Below are positions 28,116-36,815 of a stretch of 64,000 nt of DNA, piece by piece. This DNA comes from Fimbriimonas sp. (GTDB lineage: Bacteria; Armatimonadota; Fimbriimonadia; Fimbriimonadales; Fimbriimonadaceae), in assembly GCA_031292555.1 (NCBI GenBank), contig JARLGV010000008.1, forward strand, positions 17,636 to 81,635, written 5' to 3'. The notes below the pieces were generated by a model. It did not search any database. It saw only the letters and a program-made list of their open reading frames with translations, and had not been told where the DNA came from. Made by a program: the position numbers and the translations under genes. The first letter of the stretch is position 1. Every line of letters starts with the position of its first letter.

Positions 28116-28141
28116 TCGAACCGCCGCATGCGGCGGTTCGA
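28116..28141. terminator. Perfect 26-bp palindrome between convergent genes
   Basis: Two 13-bp arms TCGAACCGCCGCA and TGCGGCGGTTCGA abut exactly between the convergent sulfotransferase B and lipoprotein genes. On RNA it would fold into a GC-rich hairpin with a small loop on either strand, so a bidirectional terminator is likely, although neither side has a clear T-tract. Confidence 0.6.
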
Positions 28142-28143
28142 CG

Positions 28144-28362
28144 TCAAGGCTGCTTGCGCTTTGGCGGCGCGGCTCCCGGTCCGCCACCGGGCTCTGGGAA
28201 TTCCGTATCCGTCAGAGCGGCAGGCGAGCCGGCCGGTTTCTTTGGACTCTGGTGAGCCAATGCCGCTGACCTTGGATCAGATCCTGAGCCTCCGGACCCG
28301 CAGCCGATTCCGACCAATGCCAGGACGGCCAAGGACATAGCCAGGAGAAGCGTGTGCCTCAT
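28144..28362 (-). CDS. Small lipoprotein coupled to pseudopilin paralogue 3
   Basis: The start is the ATG at 28362, which shares one base with the pseudopilin stop (TAATG), so the two are translationally coupled. The N-terminus MRHTLLLAMSLAVLALVGIGC is a lipoprotein signal with the lipobox VGIGC. The mature part of about 50 residues is low-complexity, rich in Gly, Pro, Ser and Ala, ending in KRKQP. The sequence is unlike that of the lipoprotein at 15775, but size, lipobox and coupling are the same. Confidence 0.78.
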   Translation of the reverse strand: MRHTLLLAMSLAVLALVGIGCGSGGSGSDPRSAALAHQSPKKPAGSPAALTDTEFPEPGGGPGAAPPKRKQP

Positions 28363-29198
28363 TAGTTTGGCATCCATGATTTGCCCCAAAGGGGCCAGAG
28401 GTTTCTCGCATCCATCTGTGAACAGTAATCACCGACAGTCTTGAAGGTGTTGTGGTCGACGAAGACTCCGAGTCCGACCTTGCCGGCGTGACCGTCCGCA
28501 TATCCGATTGGGATCTTGTTCGCCGCGTGCGTGTAGTTCGTCTCATAGACCAGTCCGTCCCAATCCCATCCTGTCTGCAGGCTATGCGATCCGTAATATG
28601 GCCAAGAGGCTTGAACACCCCGGAAGTTCATCCAACCATAGATGCCGAACGTGGTTGGTGCGACGGCCATTCGCTCGGATATGCCATCGATGCTTGACAG
28701 GTTTCGAGGTCCGACGCCGGCATCCCAAGGCTCCGAGCATCCAGTCCCGGTGTATGAGTAGGCATATCCCGTTAGGTTGATACCAGTAGGAACGATCCAG
28801 GTTTGCGAATATCCGTAGCTGCTGTATGCCGGGTTGTTCCAAAGCCCGTTTGCCTCCGGAACTGGTTTGGCACGCGTTGGATCCCAGAAGATATCGTAAT
28901 TCTTGATATAGGGCTGAACTAAGCCGACCCAGGTACCGGGAAGGGTCTGATAGCCCCCGTACGCATAGACCAATACGACCTGATCGTCATAGTCGCTTGA
29001 ATACATGGGTAGAGCGAGGTTGAGCTGCTTGAAATTTGACAAGGCCACCGTTTCCTTGGCTGCCGCTTTCGCTTGCGCAAAAACCGGAAACAGGATCGAT
29101 GCGAGAATCGCGATGATCGCGATTACGACAAGCAACTCAATGAGCGTAAAGGCCCTGGCCTTAAGGTTTGGTGTATTATTTGACCGGCGAGACATCAT
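28362..29198 (-). CDS. Prepilin-type pseudopilin (paralogue 3)
   Basis: This protein of about 278 residues starts at the tandem ATG pair 29198/29195 behind GGAGGG; longer in-frame starts are ignored. The leader MMSRRSNNTPNLKARA precedes '[28 protein letters not shown]', with Ala at the cleavage position. The extracellular part has many aromatic residues ('PAYSSYGYSQTWIVPTGINLTGYAYSY') and ends with 'IPIGYADGHAGKVG' and 'MDARNLWPLWGKSWMPN'. It is closely related to the pseudopilin at 25107-25988 and clearly belongs to the same duplicated module around the sulfotransferase gene. Confidence 0.92.
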   Translation of the reverse strand: MMSRRSNNTPNLKARAFTLIELLVVIAIIAILASILFPVFAQAKAAAKETVALSNFKQLNLALPMYSSDYDDQVVLVYAYGGYQTLPGTWVGLVQPYIKNYDIFWDPTRAKPVPEANGLWNNPAYSSYGYSQTWIVPTGINLTGYAYSYTGTGCSEPWDAGVGPRNLSSIDGISERMAVAPTTFGIYGWMNFRGVQASWPYYGSHSLQTGWDWDGLVYETNYTHAANKIPIGYADGHAGKVGLGVFVDHNTFKTVGDYCSQMDARNLWPLWGKSWMPN

Positions 29199-29280
29199 AA
29201 GAACCCTCCGAGGTTTCTTTGCTTCGCTTCCGGGGATCAGGCTGCAACCTGATTCCCCTTCTGCTTGTATGAGGCGTGAT

Positions 29281-30066
29281 CTAGCGTGTCCTTTGGCGGT
29301 TTCGACGAAGGAGCGTTGACGAAAAGTGGGCCATAAGCGAGCCCACTGGTAGCCAGTAGAAAGCTTGCAGAACGAAATAGAACAACCCTGTCTTGTCGGG
29401 CATGAGCGACAGGCCGACAAGCAGCGTGATAAGCATAATTGGGAGCAGTCCCATCGCCACTACGATTCCCGATCGGATAGGGACCAGCCGGCCCGCGATC
29501 CAGCCAAGTATCCAAGGTGCAATTACCGGATAGCCGAGAGTCACCATGAATTGCCAAGTTAGTTCCGGAAATGGCAGCGCCTGTGGATAAAAGCGGTGGA
29601 CCATCGCTGGGGTCCAGGATGTAGTAATCGGTGATGTTGAAGGGTAGGCAATCACAAGTTCAAGAAGAAGCAAATAGGCCGCCGTCCCCAATCCGAAGAT
29701 AGTAAAAACGATTGCGTTTGCTCTGCCCAGCCGTTTGATCAGTGGCCCGTAGTTTTCCGACTCAAAGTAATCTTCGATCAACCCTAGCGATGTCGACTTA
29801 GGAGTCTCGTCCATTTCTACTGCCTTCTTTACGGCGTCCTCGCGGCTGAGCCCATCGAACTCGAACATCGCTGCCTGTCTTTGCATCCAGTAAATCGTTT
29901 CCTGGAGAAGCGGCTCCAACACTTGACCCGGGATCACGCCATGAAGATTGCGTTTGACTTCGCCGACATACGCCCGAATCGCTGGGTCCAACGCTTGCAT
30001 GTCGAAGCTTGCCATCTCAGGTATTGCATCCGCAGCTGAATTAGGCTGAGTTCGAGCGAGGGTCAT
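29281..30066 (-). CDS. PadR-linked membrane protein
   Basis: The start is taken as the ATG at 30066, whose ATGA overlaps the PadR stop; a longer upstream frame only reads through padR. The first 130 residues are soluble and helical ('IRAYVGEVKRNLHGVIPGQVLEPLLQETIYWMQ'), like the HAAS/permease-prefix domains that accompany PadR regulators. Four to five hydrophobic segments follow ('ANAIVFTIFGLGTAAYLLLL', 'MGLLPIMLITLLVGL'). Function is unknown; such pairs often control transporters or sense membrane state. It is 260 residues long. Confidence 0.75.
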   Translation of the reverse strand: MTLARTQPNSAADAIPEMASFDMQALDPAIRAYVGEVKRNLHGVIPGQVLEPLLQETIYWMQRQAAMFEFDGLSREDAVKKAVEMDETPKSTSLGLIEDYFESENYGPLIKRLGRANAIVFTIFGLGTAAYLLLLELVIAYPSTSPITTSWTPAMVHRFYPQALPFPELTWQFMVTLGYPVIAPWILGWIAGRLVPIRSGIVVAMGLLPIMLITLLVGLSLMPDKTGLFYFVLQAFYWLPVGSLMAHFSSTLLRRNRQRTR

Positions 30067-30401
30067 TGGCCAATCCCTCTGAGCACTTGCCCGACGGTCA
30101 GCGCATATTCCTTCCATGCCTCGACTTGGCTGTCGGCTTCGGCCTCGCCCTTCGACGTCAACGTATACGTGCGTCTCGCGATGTCGTCGGTTGGAAGCAG
30201 CCATGATGCGGTGATCAGGCCCTCCTTTTGAAGTTTGTTCAGAAGTGGATACAGGGTGCTCCGCTGAAGCTCCAGTTTGCCGTTGCTAAGCCGCTTGATC
30301 TCCTGCGCGATGTCGAACGCCGGCCTCGGATTTCCCTTGAGGAAAGCCAGAATCATCATCGTCGGCCCTGCGTTGATCAGAAATCCACTCTGCTTTCTCA
30401 T
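30063..30401 (-). CDS. PadR-family transcriptional regulator
   Basis: This 112-residue winged-helix protein shows the PadR pattern: 'MILAFLKGNPRPAFDIAQEIKRLSNGKLELQRSTLYPLLNKLQKEGLI', then the 'DIARRTYTLTSKGEAEAD' wing. A TAGGG sequence precedes the start. It forms a two-gene unit with the downstream membrane protein (4-bp overlap). An inverted repeat TGTTCGA (30413-30419) and TCGAACA (30451-30457), 31 bases apart, lies just upstream and might be its operator. Confidence 0.88.
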   Translation of the reverse strand: MRKQSGFLINAGPTMMILAFLKGNPRPAFDIAQEIKRLSNGKLELQRSTLYPLLNKLQKEGLITASWLLPTDDIARRTYTLTSKGEAEADSQVEAWKEYALTVGQVLRGIGQ

Positions 30402-30602
30402 GATTCCCTACATGTTCGAAAGGCGTGTTTGCTCGGATGCGGTTATCTCATCGAACAGTATTGTTTGCTCGTACACATAGTCTAGCACGGCGGAGTCAAA
30501 TCGCCAAGCCTCCTTTTTTTCCAGTGTTAAAGAACGAAAGAGCCCAGAGAAAGCGACTGGGAACCATTGTTCCGATAACAGGCGCTGACCTCGAGCGCAG
30601 CC

Positions 30603-31484
30603 TTACGACAAATCGACAGGCTCCTCTACGACGGCGCGACCGCGCTCGTCTAGCGACAGCCGGGCGGCTGCGACGACGGGGTCGTGTTCGAACACGACGA
30701 TCCAGGATTCTTCGATGGCACGTGCCAAGAACTCCTGCTTTTCCTGCATCGATCGTTCGGCGCAGATGTCGTAACCCATTACCCACGGGACCGGCAAATG
30801 CTTCGATGTCGGAATCAAATCGGCAGGGAAGGCGACAGTAGCGTCTCCGTCGGTCAGCTTGCCCCACGTGAGGCCGTGGGTGTGACCATCCAGGCGGTGG
30901 ACCGTGAGTCCCGGCCAGACCTCGTCGCCGTCTTCGATCAGGTGGAGTTTTACGCGTTCGAGGATGTCGATGTTCTCCCCGAGATAGCTGCCGCGTTCGC
31001 GGACGTTGGGCGTCTTGGCGTTCTCGTAGTTTGTCGCCGAGACATAGTGGGTGGCCGACGGATAGCACGGCTCCAGAGACTGAGAACTGTCTGCATACCG
31101 CGATAGCCCTCCCGCGTGATCGAAATGAAGGTGGGTGAGCAAGAGATCGGTGACACCTGGCACTGGCAGATGGGGGCCCTCGTCGAAACCGTAGATCGCT
31201 CGGTTCTTTGCTGACCACTTATCACCGCAGCCAGTATCGATCAGCAGGGTGCGTTCGCCGTCCTCGACGATCAGCGACCGGGTCGCGAGCAGGACCCGGT
31301 TGTCGTCGTCCGGCGGTGTCTCACGCGCCCAAAGCGTCTTGGGAACCGTGCCGAACATCGCCCCTCCGTCCAAGCGGAAGAACCCATGGTTATGAACGCG
31401 CACCTGAAATCGGCCAACTCTCACGACGACGGCTGAGATCTTATCATAGGAAGGTATCGGCCAGCATCGCGCCTTCCATGCCAT
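30603..31484 (-). CDS. MBL-fold metallo-hydrolase
   Basis: This 293-residue protein has the metallo-beta-lactamase fold signature 'LLLTHLHFDHAGG' (HxHxDH metal ligands), a further His in 'VHRLDGHTHG', and 'VFEHDP' near the end supplying a last His ligand. The type resembles AHL lactonase-like and related hydrolases, with substrate not predictable. The first 25 residues are atypical, so the true start may be one of the GTG codons near 'VVVRVGRFQVRVHNHG'. It stands alone and marks the left edge of the defence island. Confidence 0.88.
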   Translation of the reverse strand: MAWKARCWPIPSYDKISAVVVRVGRFQVRVHNHGFFRLDGGAMFGTVPKTLWARETPPDDDNRVLLATRSLIVEDGERTLLIDTGCGDKWSAKNRAIYGFDEGPHLPVPGVTDLLLTHLHFDHAGGLSRYADSSQSLEPCYPSATHYVSATNYENAKTPNVRERGSYLGENIDILERVKLHLIEDGDEVWPGLTVHRLDGHTHGLTWGKLTDGDATVAFPADLIPTSKHLPVPWVMGYDICAERSMQEKQEFLARAIEESWIVVFEHDPVVAAARLSLDERGRAVVEEPVDLS

Positions 31485-31500
31485 CCAAAGGAACTTCGGC

Positions 31501-32278
31501 TTGACTCAGACGAATCTAGGATCGTCAGTAATGTTGAGCCCTTGGCCAGATAACCGAAATACAATGCAACCAGTGGCTAGCGCAAAGGCGATCTCGCTGG
31601 ATAGGGTGGTTTGGGCCGTGGAAAAGGTTCGACAGAGACTATTGAAGACGTGTCGAGCCCTTGATCGCGCTCAGGTTCATTACGCGGTCGCCGGTGGGAA
31701 CGCGGTTGCGCTTTGGGTCTCGACCATCGACGAGGCAGCGGTTCGAAATACTCGGAACATAGACGTGATGATCCGGAGAGTCGACCTGGAGCGTGCGCAA
31801 TGTATTGGAGGCAGAGGGCTTTGCCTACTGGCATGTCGCTGGAATCAACGTCTTTCTCGACTCTGCCGGTGCTTCTGTTCGTGACGGCGCGCACATTGTA
31901 TTTGCCGGCGAGCTAGTCCGGCCAGGAGAGCCAACCGAGAATCCGCCCATTGAAGCCGGTGTGGATACCGGGGAGTTTCGCGTGCTGGATCTTCCGGCCC
32001 TTGTTCAGATCAAGCTGACGGCATTTCGTGACAAGGATCGAACCCACATTCGGGACCTCATCGAAGTTGGCTTGGTCGATGAATCTTGGTTGCCGCAATT
32101 GCCTGAAGCCTTGGCGGCAAGACTCGCGTCGATCCTTGACGATCCGTTTGGCCAGCCTTCCCACTCGCCTACGCACCAGAGCACTTGCTACGCAGGATTG
32201 CCGGAAGAGTGGCCGGCGAAACGGACCTTCGGGATCCAGACAGATGTGAAACTGGCTCGTATTTCGCCGATACGATGA
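31501..32278 (+). pseudogene. Frameshifted nucleotidyltransferase (AbiEii/MNT-like)
   Basis: Two overlapping frames encode consecutive parts of one nucleotidyltransferase-like protein. The first (to about 31795) contains 'VHYAVAGGNAVALWV' and 'TRNIDVMIRRVDLER', the GG and D-x-D-like core of the superfamily. The second frame, from 31793, continues with 'VRNVLEAEGFAYWHVAGINVFL ... VLDLPALVQIKLTAFRDKDRTHIRDLIEVG', typical of AbiEii/MNT-type toxins or antitoxins. The shift (one base inserted or two lost) falls near 31790-31796. Both halves are otherwise open, so the lesion is recent or a sequencing error. It converges with the macro/TIR-like gene two bases away. Confidence 0.7.
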
Positions 32279-32280
32279 TT

Positions 32281-33318
32281 TTAGATTCCACCTGTCGCCT
32301 CAAGCCCTCTCAATAGACACTCAAGCTCTTCCGCTAGCGTTCCGAATTTGCCATAGTAGATGCAACGATGGGTGCTTACGTCAAAATGCAGATCCTCTCC
32401 CTTCTTGGCAAGGAATATCACTTTTTTTCCGTAGCCCCATGCGTATCCAACCTCAAGATAGACGTTTGGGCGCGCACTGGTGAGATCTGCTATGACGATT
32501 GTTGCTGACTCAATGCCCTCTGTGATTCGACGCAATATGTCGCCGGTGAAATGGGCCTTGTCCACCTTCTCGCAGATAAACCCGCACCCACGAACTGCGG
32601 GATAGATGCCGTATTCGTAGACGTTCTCAAACTCATCTGAGTAGGGCATTGCTACAAAGACTCGCTTCTTAGCTGGCGGTGCATCGACAGGTTCCGCCTT
32701 TAGTGGAGTTTCCGTTTTTGGTGACTCGGTGAGTGGTCTGTCAACTGGCTCCGAAGCAATGTTTGTCCGTAAGACAACTGCTGTGGGCTCGCTTGAAGGG
32801 CCGGTAGTAGGATCTATGCCAGAAAGCACCGATCGGAGAGTTCGGTGCTCCCGCTCTCCGAGGGTTAAGAACGCAATCTTGCGAATACTCACGTTGGGAT
32901 GGATGCCGAGGCCCTTTCGAAACCCGAGGACCAGCCGCTGAAGCGATTCGCCGCCATCTAGGCCATACCCGTTGCCATGTACTGTCGTAGTGACTAAATC
33001 AACCGCCGCAGCCTGCTTTGCGATAAGCCCAATAGCGGTGACAGCGAATCGCTCCATTTCGTCGTAGCCAAATTCCGGTAGGGGTGGGGTCCCAAGGAAC
33101 ATGACCCTCTTCGGGGCAATGGCGCCACGTGTCTCAACAACAACGGCTTCACCATGCACGGGCTTTATGTCCTGGAAATCGCAGATCCCGGCCGAGACAA
33201 GTTTGTCAGCAACGGCAAGGTCAGCGCCATAAAACTCCTGAGCGTGTTTCAGAATGAGCAGGTCGGATGGAACCTCTGTGACGTCACCATGCTGAATCTC
33301 ATATTCCGGTGCGTTCAT
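32281..33318 (-). CDS. Macro-like plus deoxyribosyltransferase/TIR-like fusion
   Basis: This 345-residue protein seems to have two domains. Residues 1-170 ('YEIQHGDVTEVPSDLLILKHAQ', 'GADLAVADKLVSAG', 'KRVMFLGTPPLPEFG') resemble the macro-like N-terminal fold of leucyl aminopeptidases. After a Pro/Thr-rich linker, residues about 218-345 ('KKRVFVAMPYSDEFENVYEYGI', 'GDILRRITEGIESATIVIADLTSARPNVYLEVGYAWGYGKKVIFL') match the nucleoside 2-deoxyribosyltransferase/TIR-like fold, with the Glu of 'YLEVGYA' in the expected active-site position. Such domains cleave nucleosides or NAD in defence effectors. It follows hsdR on the same strand after 187 bases. Function is inferred. Confidence 0.7.
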   Translation of the reverse strand: MNAPEYEIQHGDVTEVPSDLLILKHAQEFYGADLAVADKLVSAGICDFQDIKPVHGEAVVVETRGAIAPKRVMFLGTPPLPEFGYDEMERFAVTAIGLIAKQAAAVDLVTTTVHGNGYGLDGGESLQRLVLGFRKGLGIHPNVSIRKIAFLTLGEREHRTLRSVLSGIDPTTGPSSEPTAVVLRTNIASEPVDRPLTESPKTETPLKAEPVDAPPAKKRVFVAMPYSDEFENVYEYGIYPAVRGCGFICEKVDKAHFTGDILRRITEGIESATIVIADLTSARPNVYLEVGYAWGYGKKVIFLAKKGEDLHFDVSTHRCIYYGKFGTLAEELECLLRGLEATGGI

Positions 33319-33505
33319 CGTTAATGCATTCTATTCAAAGGGAGATGTCGCAGGGGTTAGACAACGCGAACCGATCGTCTTATTGCGAAATTGAGGGGGA
33401 AATCGCAACATGGATGGCTCCAACTGGTTCACTGCGTATAACTCCCGCTGTTACATGTAGGCGCGCCGCGATCAGAATGCAACTGACCGGTTGGGCAACG
33501 GTTTG

Positions 33506-36502
33506 TTACTGAAGGTAGGTCGACGCGAAGACTGTGTCCGACAGCCACTTCTTGAACGCAGGATTGTCGGAGAACTGCTTGAACAATTCCGTGTGATCCG
33601 AAAGCAACTCGACGAGAACCCTTTGGAGAGCTTTGTCGTGTTCGATCCGGGCGTTTTGTCTGTCGGAGTACTGGATTGCGTTCTGGTACGCCCTGTCTGC
33701 AGCGACTTTGGCGGGAATCTCCTCTGCAATTACTTGCCGAATCTTGTCGCCATCTTTCCAATCGATATTTCCGAACTGGTCGTTGAATGCCATCAGGATG
33801 TTGCTGAGGTGATCCAGTTCGGGCTCGGGCAGGTGACCGCCTCCTGAATCAGGAACTGGTTCGATCTCGGAGTCTTCGTCTGCCAGTGAGATTGAGATCG
33901 AAGAGCGAACTTCGACCCGATAACTGTCCATGTCGATCGACTCCAGGATTCCCTTGGACAAGTCCTCGTCTTTGGGAGCCGGCAGCTTTGGAATCAAGAA
34001 ATTCAAGAAGATGGAGAGCCGTTCCCAGGCAGCGATGCTGTAGGTGAGAACCGACGCAAGGAATCCGTACGTTCTGACGAAGGCCTTGGCCTTGCCCTTG
34101 AAGTCGACCTGGCCGTCTTCGTCGAGGGTGGTTAGGTAGACGGCGACGCAGCCGTCCAGGATGGGGTCAAGTTTGTCTCGGTCTGCCCCGTCCAAATACA
34201 AATCCACGAGTCGGTCGACTGAAGCATCGTCGTATACCTGGGCTGCATCGAGATCAGCCTTGAGGTCGTGAAGCTTGTTCGGATCGGTTTCACGGGCCAG
34301 GATGGTGGTGCGGTAGAAATCTTCAAACGACACTTGGATCGTGTCGATGTCGTTGACGAAGTCCAAGACAAACGTGTCGTGCTTCTTCGGATGCGCTCGG
34401 TTGAGCCGGGATAGTGTTTGCACCGCCTTGATCCCTGATAGCGGCTTATCGACGTACATCGTGTGGAGCAAGGGCTCGTCGTATCCCGTCTGGAACTTGT
34501 CGGCGCAGATCAGGAACCGATAGGGATCCTCTTGGATCTCATTGGCGATTCTGTTGCTTGGAAAGCCATTGAGACCTGCCTCCGTGACCTGCTGGCCGCC
34601 GTACTCATACTCGCCCGAAAAGGCGACGATGGCTTTGTAGGTACTCTTGCGTTCGGCCAGGTAGTCCCGGAACGCGTGGTAGTAATCGATGGCGCGTTTG
34701 ATGCTGCCCGTGACAACCATCGCCCGAGCTTGACCACCAATCTTCTGTTTGGCGAGGACGTGGTCGTGAAAGTGGTCTACCATGATCTCCGCCTTTTCCC
34801 TGATCGCGTGTTCGTGCGACTCTACGTACTTGCGCAGTTTCTTTTGAGCCTTCTTTACGTCGTATTCCGGGTCGTCCTCGACCGTCTTGACTAGATTGTA
34901 GTAGCTGTTGACCGGCGTGTAGTTCTTCAGGACGTCGAGGATGAACCCCTCTTGTATGGCCTGTTTCATCGTGTAGCTGTGGAACGGCCGGCGCTTGACC
35001 ACGTCGCCTTCCGGATACGGCTCGCCAAATACCTCCAGGGTCTTGTTCTTTGGAGTTGCTGTAAAGGCGAAATACGAGGCGTTTGGCAGCATCTTTCTTG
35101 CCGCCATGATCCGGTTGATTCGTTCCTCCGTATCCTCTTGGTCGTCCGTCGGGGTCGCCGACAACGCCATGTTCATCTTGGCGGCCGTCGAACCACCTTG
35201 GCTGGAGTGCGCTTCGTCGATCAGGATCGCAAAGGTGCTGCCTTTGTGCTCGGACCCAATATCGTCGAGAATGAACGGGAACTTCTGGACGGTCGTGATA
35301 ATGATCTTCTTGCCGTTCTTGAGGAACTCCTTGAGTTGCCCCGACTTCTCGGCATGGCCGACGACTGAACCAACCTGAGCGAACTGCTTGATCGTATCGC
35401 GGATCTGTTTGTCAAGCACGACTCGGTCCGTCACGACAACTACCGAGTCGAATAGCGGCTTCGAACCCCGTTCGAGCCCACCTAGCTGGTGGGCGAGCCA
35501 CGCAATGGAATTCGACTTCCCGCTGCCTGCGGAATGTTGGATCAGGTAGCGCCGGCCGGCGCCGTTCGCCCGGACGTCTGCCAAGAGCTTGCGTACGACA
35601 TCACGTTGATGAAACCGTGGGAAGATCAGGGCTCGTTTGACCTTGCCGGTCTTTGGATCTTTCTCCTCGATCCGTTCGGCGTAGTTCTCAATGATGTCGG
35701 CAAGGCCCTGCTTGGTCAGGATCTCTTTCCAAAGGTAGTCGGTCTTGAGCCCGTCGGGATTGGGTGGATTCCCTGCTCCGTCGTTCCATCCCTTATTGAA
35801 AGGCAAGAACCAAGACGCTTTGTCCCGCAGGTGTGTGCAGAAGCGAACTTCGGTGTCATCGACAGCGAAGTGAACAAGGCAACGGGCGAACTGGAAGAGT
35901 AGCTCTCGGCTGTCCCGGTCTCGCTTGTATTGTTGCACGGCATCTTCTACCGTCTGTTTCGTCAGGGAATTCTTGAGTTCGAACGTCGCTATAGGTAGGC
36001 CGTTGAGGAACAAGCATAGGTCAAGTGCAAGCTGGGTCTCATCCTTGCTGTAGCGCAACTGGCGGGTGATGCTTAGGATGTTGGCGTCCCAATGTTGCTG
36101 TGCCTTCTTGTTACCTGTAGAGGGATTCTGATAGAACAAGTCCAAGTGAGCCGACTGATGCGAGACGCCCTTGCGCAGCACGTCGACAATGCCCCGCTTG
36201 GCAATCTCCCCACGAAGACGGTCTAAGAACTGCGTGCGCTTGATGCCATCTGTTCCGAGCCCGATTTGTTCGAATGCTTTCGGCTGAGTGGCACTAATGA
36301 ATTGCGTCAGCCGCACGAGATCGACGGCGTAGTCTCTCTCATAGTCCTGGGAGCGGCCAAGAACGTATCCCGCACCGCCATAACCTTTGATACTTTCGGC
36401 TGTGCCTTCCACTGGCAGCTTGAGAATCTGCTCATTGGACAAGCCGGTGAGGTGCCCAACAATTAGCAGTTCGAGGCCCTTCTCGCTCGTGTCGGTGCTC
36501 AT
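33506..36502 (-). CDS. hsdR: Type I restriction enzyme, R subunit
   Basis: This protein of 998 residues is the motor and nuclease subunit of the R-M system. The start is the ATG at about 36502 (MSTDTSEKGLELLIVGHL) after AAGAGG; an upstream extension of 121 codons runs through repeat DNA and is rejected. The N-terminal nuclease domain (about 110-260) has 'LALDLCLFLNGLPIATFELKN', the PD-(D/E)xK core. The helicase has Walker A 'QHSAGSGKSNSIAW' near 326, DEAH in 'ILIDEAHSSQGG' near 429, 'FAFTATPKNKTLEVFG', and 'ICADKFQTGYDEPLLHTMYVDKPL'. The length matches HsdR. It is separated from the upstream AlbA_2 gene by a repeat-bearing gap. Confidence 0.96.
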   Translation of the reverse strand: MSTDTSEKGLELLIVGHLTGLSNEQILKLPVEGTAESIKGYGGAGYVLGRSQDYERDYAVDLVRLTQFISATQPKAFEQIGLGTDGIKRTQFLDRLRGEIAKRGIVDVLRKGVSHQSAHLDLFYQNPSTGNKKAQQHWDANILSITRQLRYSKDETQLALDLCLFLNGLPIATFELKNSLTKQTVEDAVQQYKRDRDSRELLFQFARCLVHFAVDDTEVRFCTHLRDKASWFLPFNKGWNDGAGNPPNPDGLKTDYLWKEILTKQGLADIIENYAERIEEKDPKTGKVKRALIFPRFHQRDVVRKLLADVRANGAGRRYLIQHSAGSGKSNSIAWLAHQLGGLERGSKPLFDSVVVVTDRVVLDKQIRDTIKQFAQVGSVVGHAEKSGQLKEFLKNGKKIIITTVQKFPFILDDIGSEHKGSTFAILIDEAHSSQGGSTAAKMNMALSATPTDDQEDTEERINRIMAARKMLPNASYFAFTATPKNKTLEVFGEPYPEGDVVKRRPFHSYTMKQAIQEGFILDVLKNYTPVNSYYNLVKTVEDDPEYDVKKAQKKLRKYVESHEHAIREKAEIMVDHFHDHVLAKQKIGGQARAMVVTGSIKRAIDYYHAFRDYLAERKSTYKAIVAFSGEYEYGGQQVTEAGLNGFPSNRIANEIQEDPYRFLICADKFQTGYDEPLLHTMYVDKPLSGIKAVQTLSRLNRAHPKKHDTFVLDFVNDIDTIQVSFEDFYRTTILARETDPNKLHDLKADLDAAQVYDDASVDRLVDLYLDGADRDKLDPILDGCVAVYLTTLDEDGQVDFKGKAKAFVRTYGFLASVLTYSIAAWERLSIFLNFLIPKLPAPKDEDLSKGILESIDMDSYRVEVRSSISISLADEDSEIEPVPDSGGGHLPEPELDHLSNILMAFNDQFGNIDWKDGDKIRQVIAEEIPAKVAADRAYQNAIQYSDRQNARIEHDKALQRVLVELLSDHTELFKQFSDNPAFKKWLSDTVFASTYLQ

Positions 36503-36551
36503 CGTTGAACCTCTTCCAACAATCTGGTGGACAGACAGGCGACCACTTCGT

Positions 36552-36804
36552 TTGGCCGGATTTGGCCGGATTGGCAGGAGCCGTTGCCAGCGGGGGTCTT
36601 CGTCAGACTCGAATTGGCAGGAGCCGGGCGGCCGGATTTGGCCGGATCTGTCGTCAAGAAGAATGAAGGCAGCCGTCCAACCGCAGCTATCGACATTCCT
36701 GATAAGCTTGGCCGAAACTGGCCGGATTGCCCGCCGTAGCCAGTTGTTTGGAACTGCGTGAACTTCAAAACGCCCCAGGATAGTTGACCGGAATCGGCCG
36801 GATC
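36552..36804. repeat. Four spaced copies of a 21-bp TTGGCCGGAT dimer
   Basis: In the 313-base gap between hsdR and the AlbA_2 gene, a 21-bp element of the form TTGGCCGGAT-TTGGCCGGATY (two tandem decamers) occurs at 36552-36572, 36628-36648, 36708-36728 and 36784-36804, the last two copies degenerate in their first half. Starts are 76, 80 and 76 bases apart. A second motif, TTGGCAGGAGCCG, follows copy 1 and precedes copy 2. There is no coding potential with a credible start here. Confidence 0.75.
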
Positions 36805-36815
36805 GATCAATCCGA

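Noticed and set aside
36552..36804. CRISPR-like array of 21-bp repeats with 55-59-base spacers
   Set aside because: Only four copies, two of them degenerate, each copy an internal tandem dimer, spacers share sequence motifs, and no cas genes are present.
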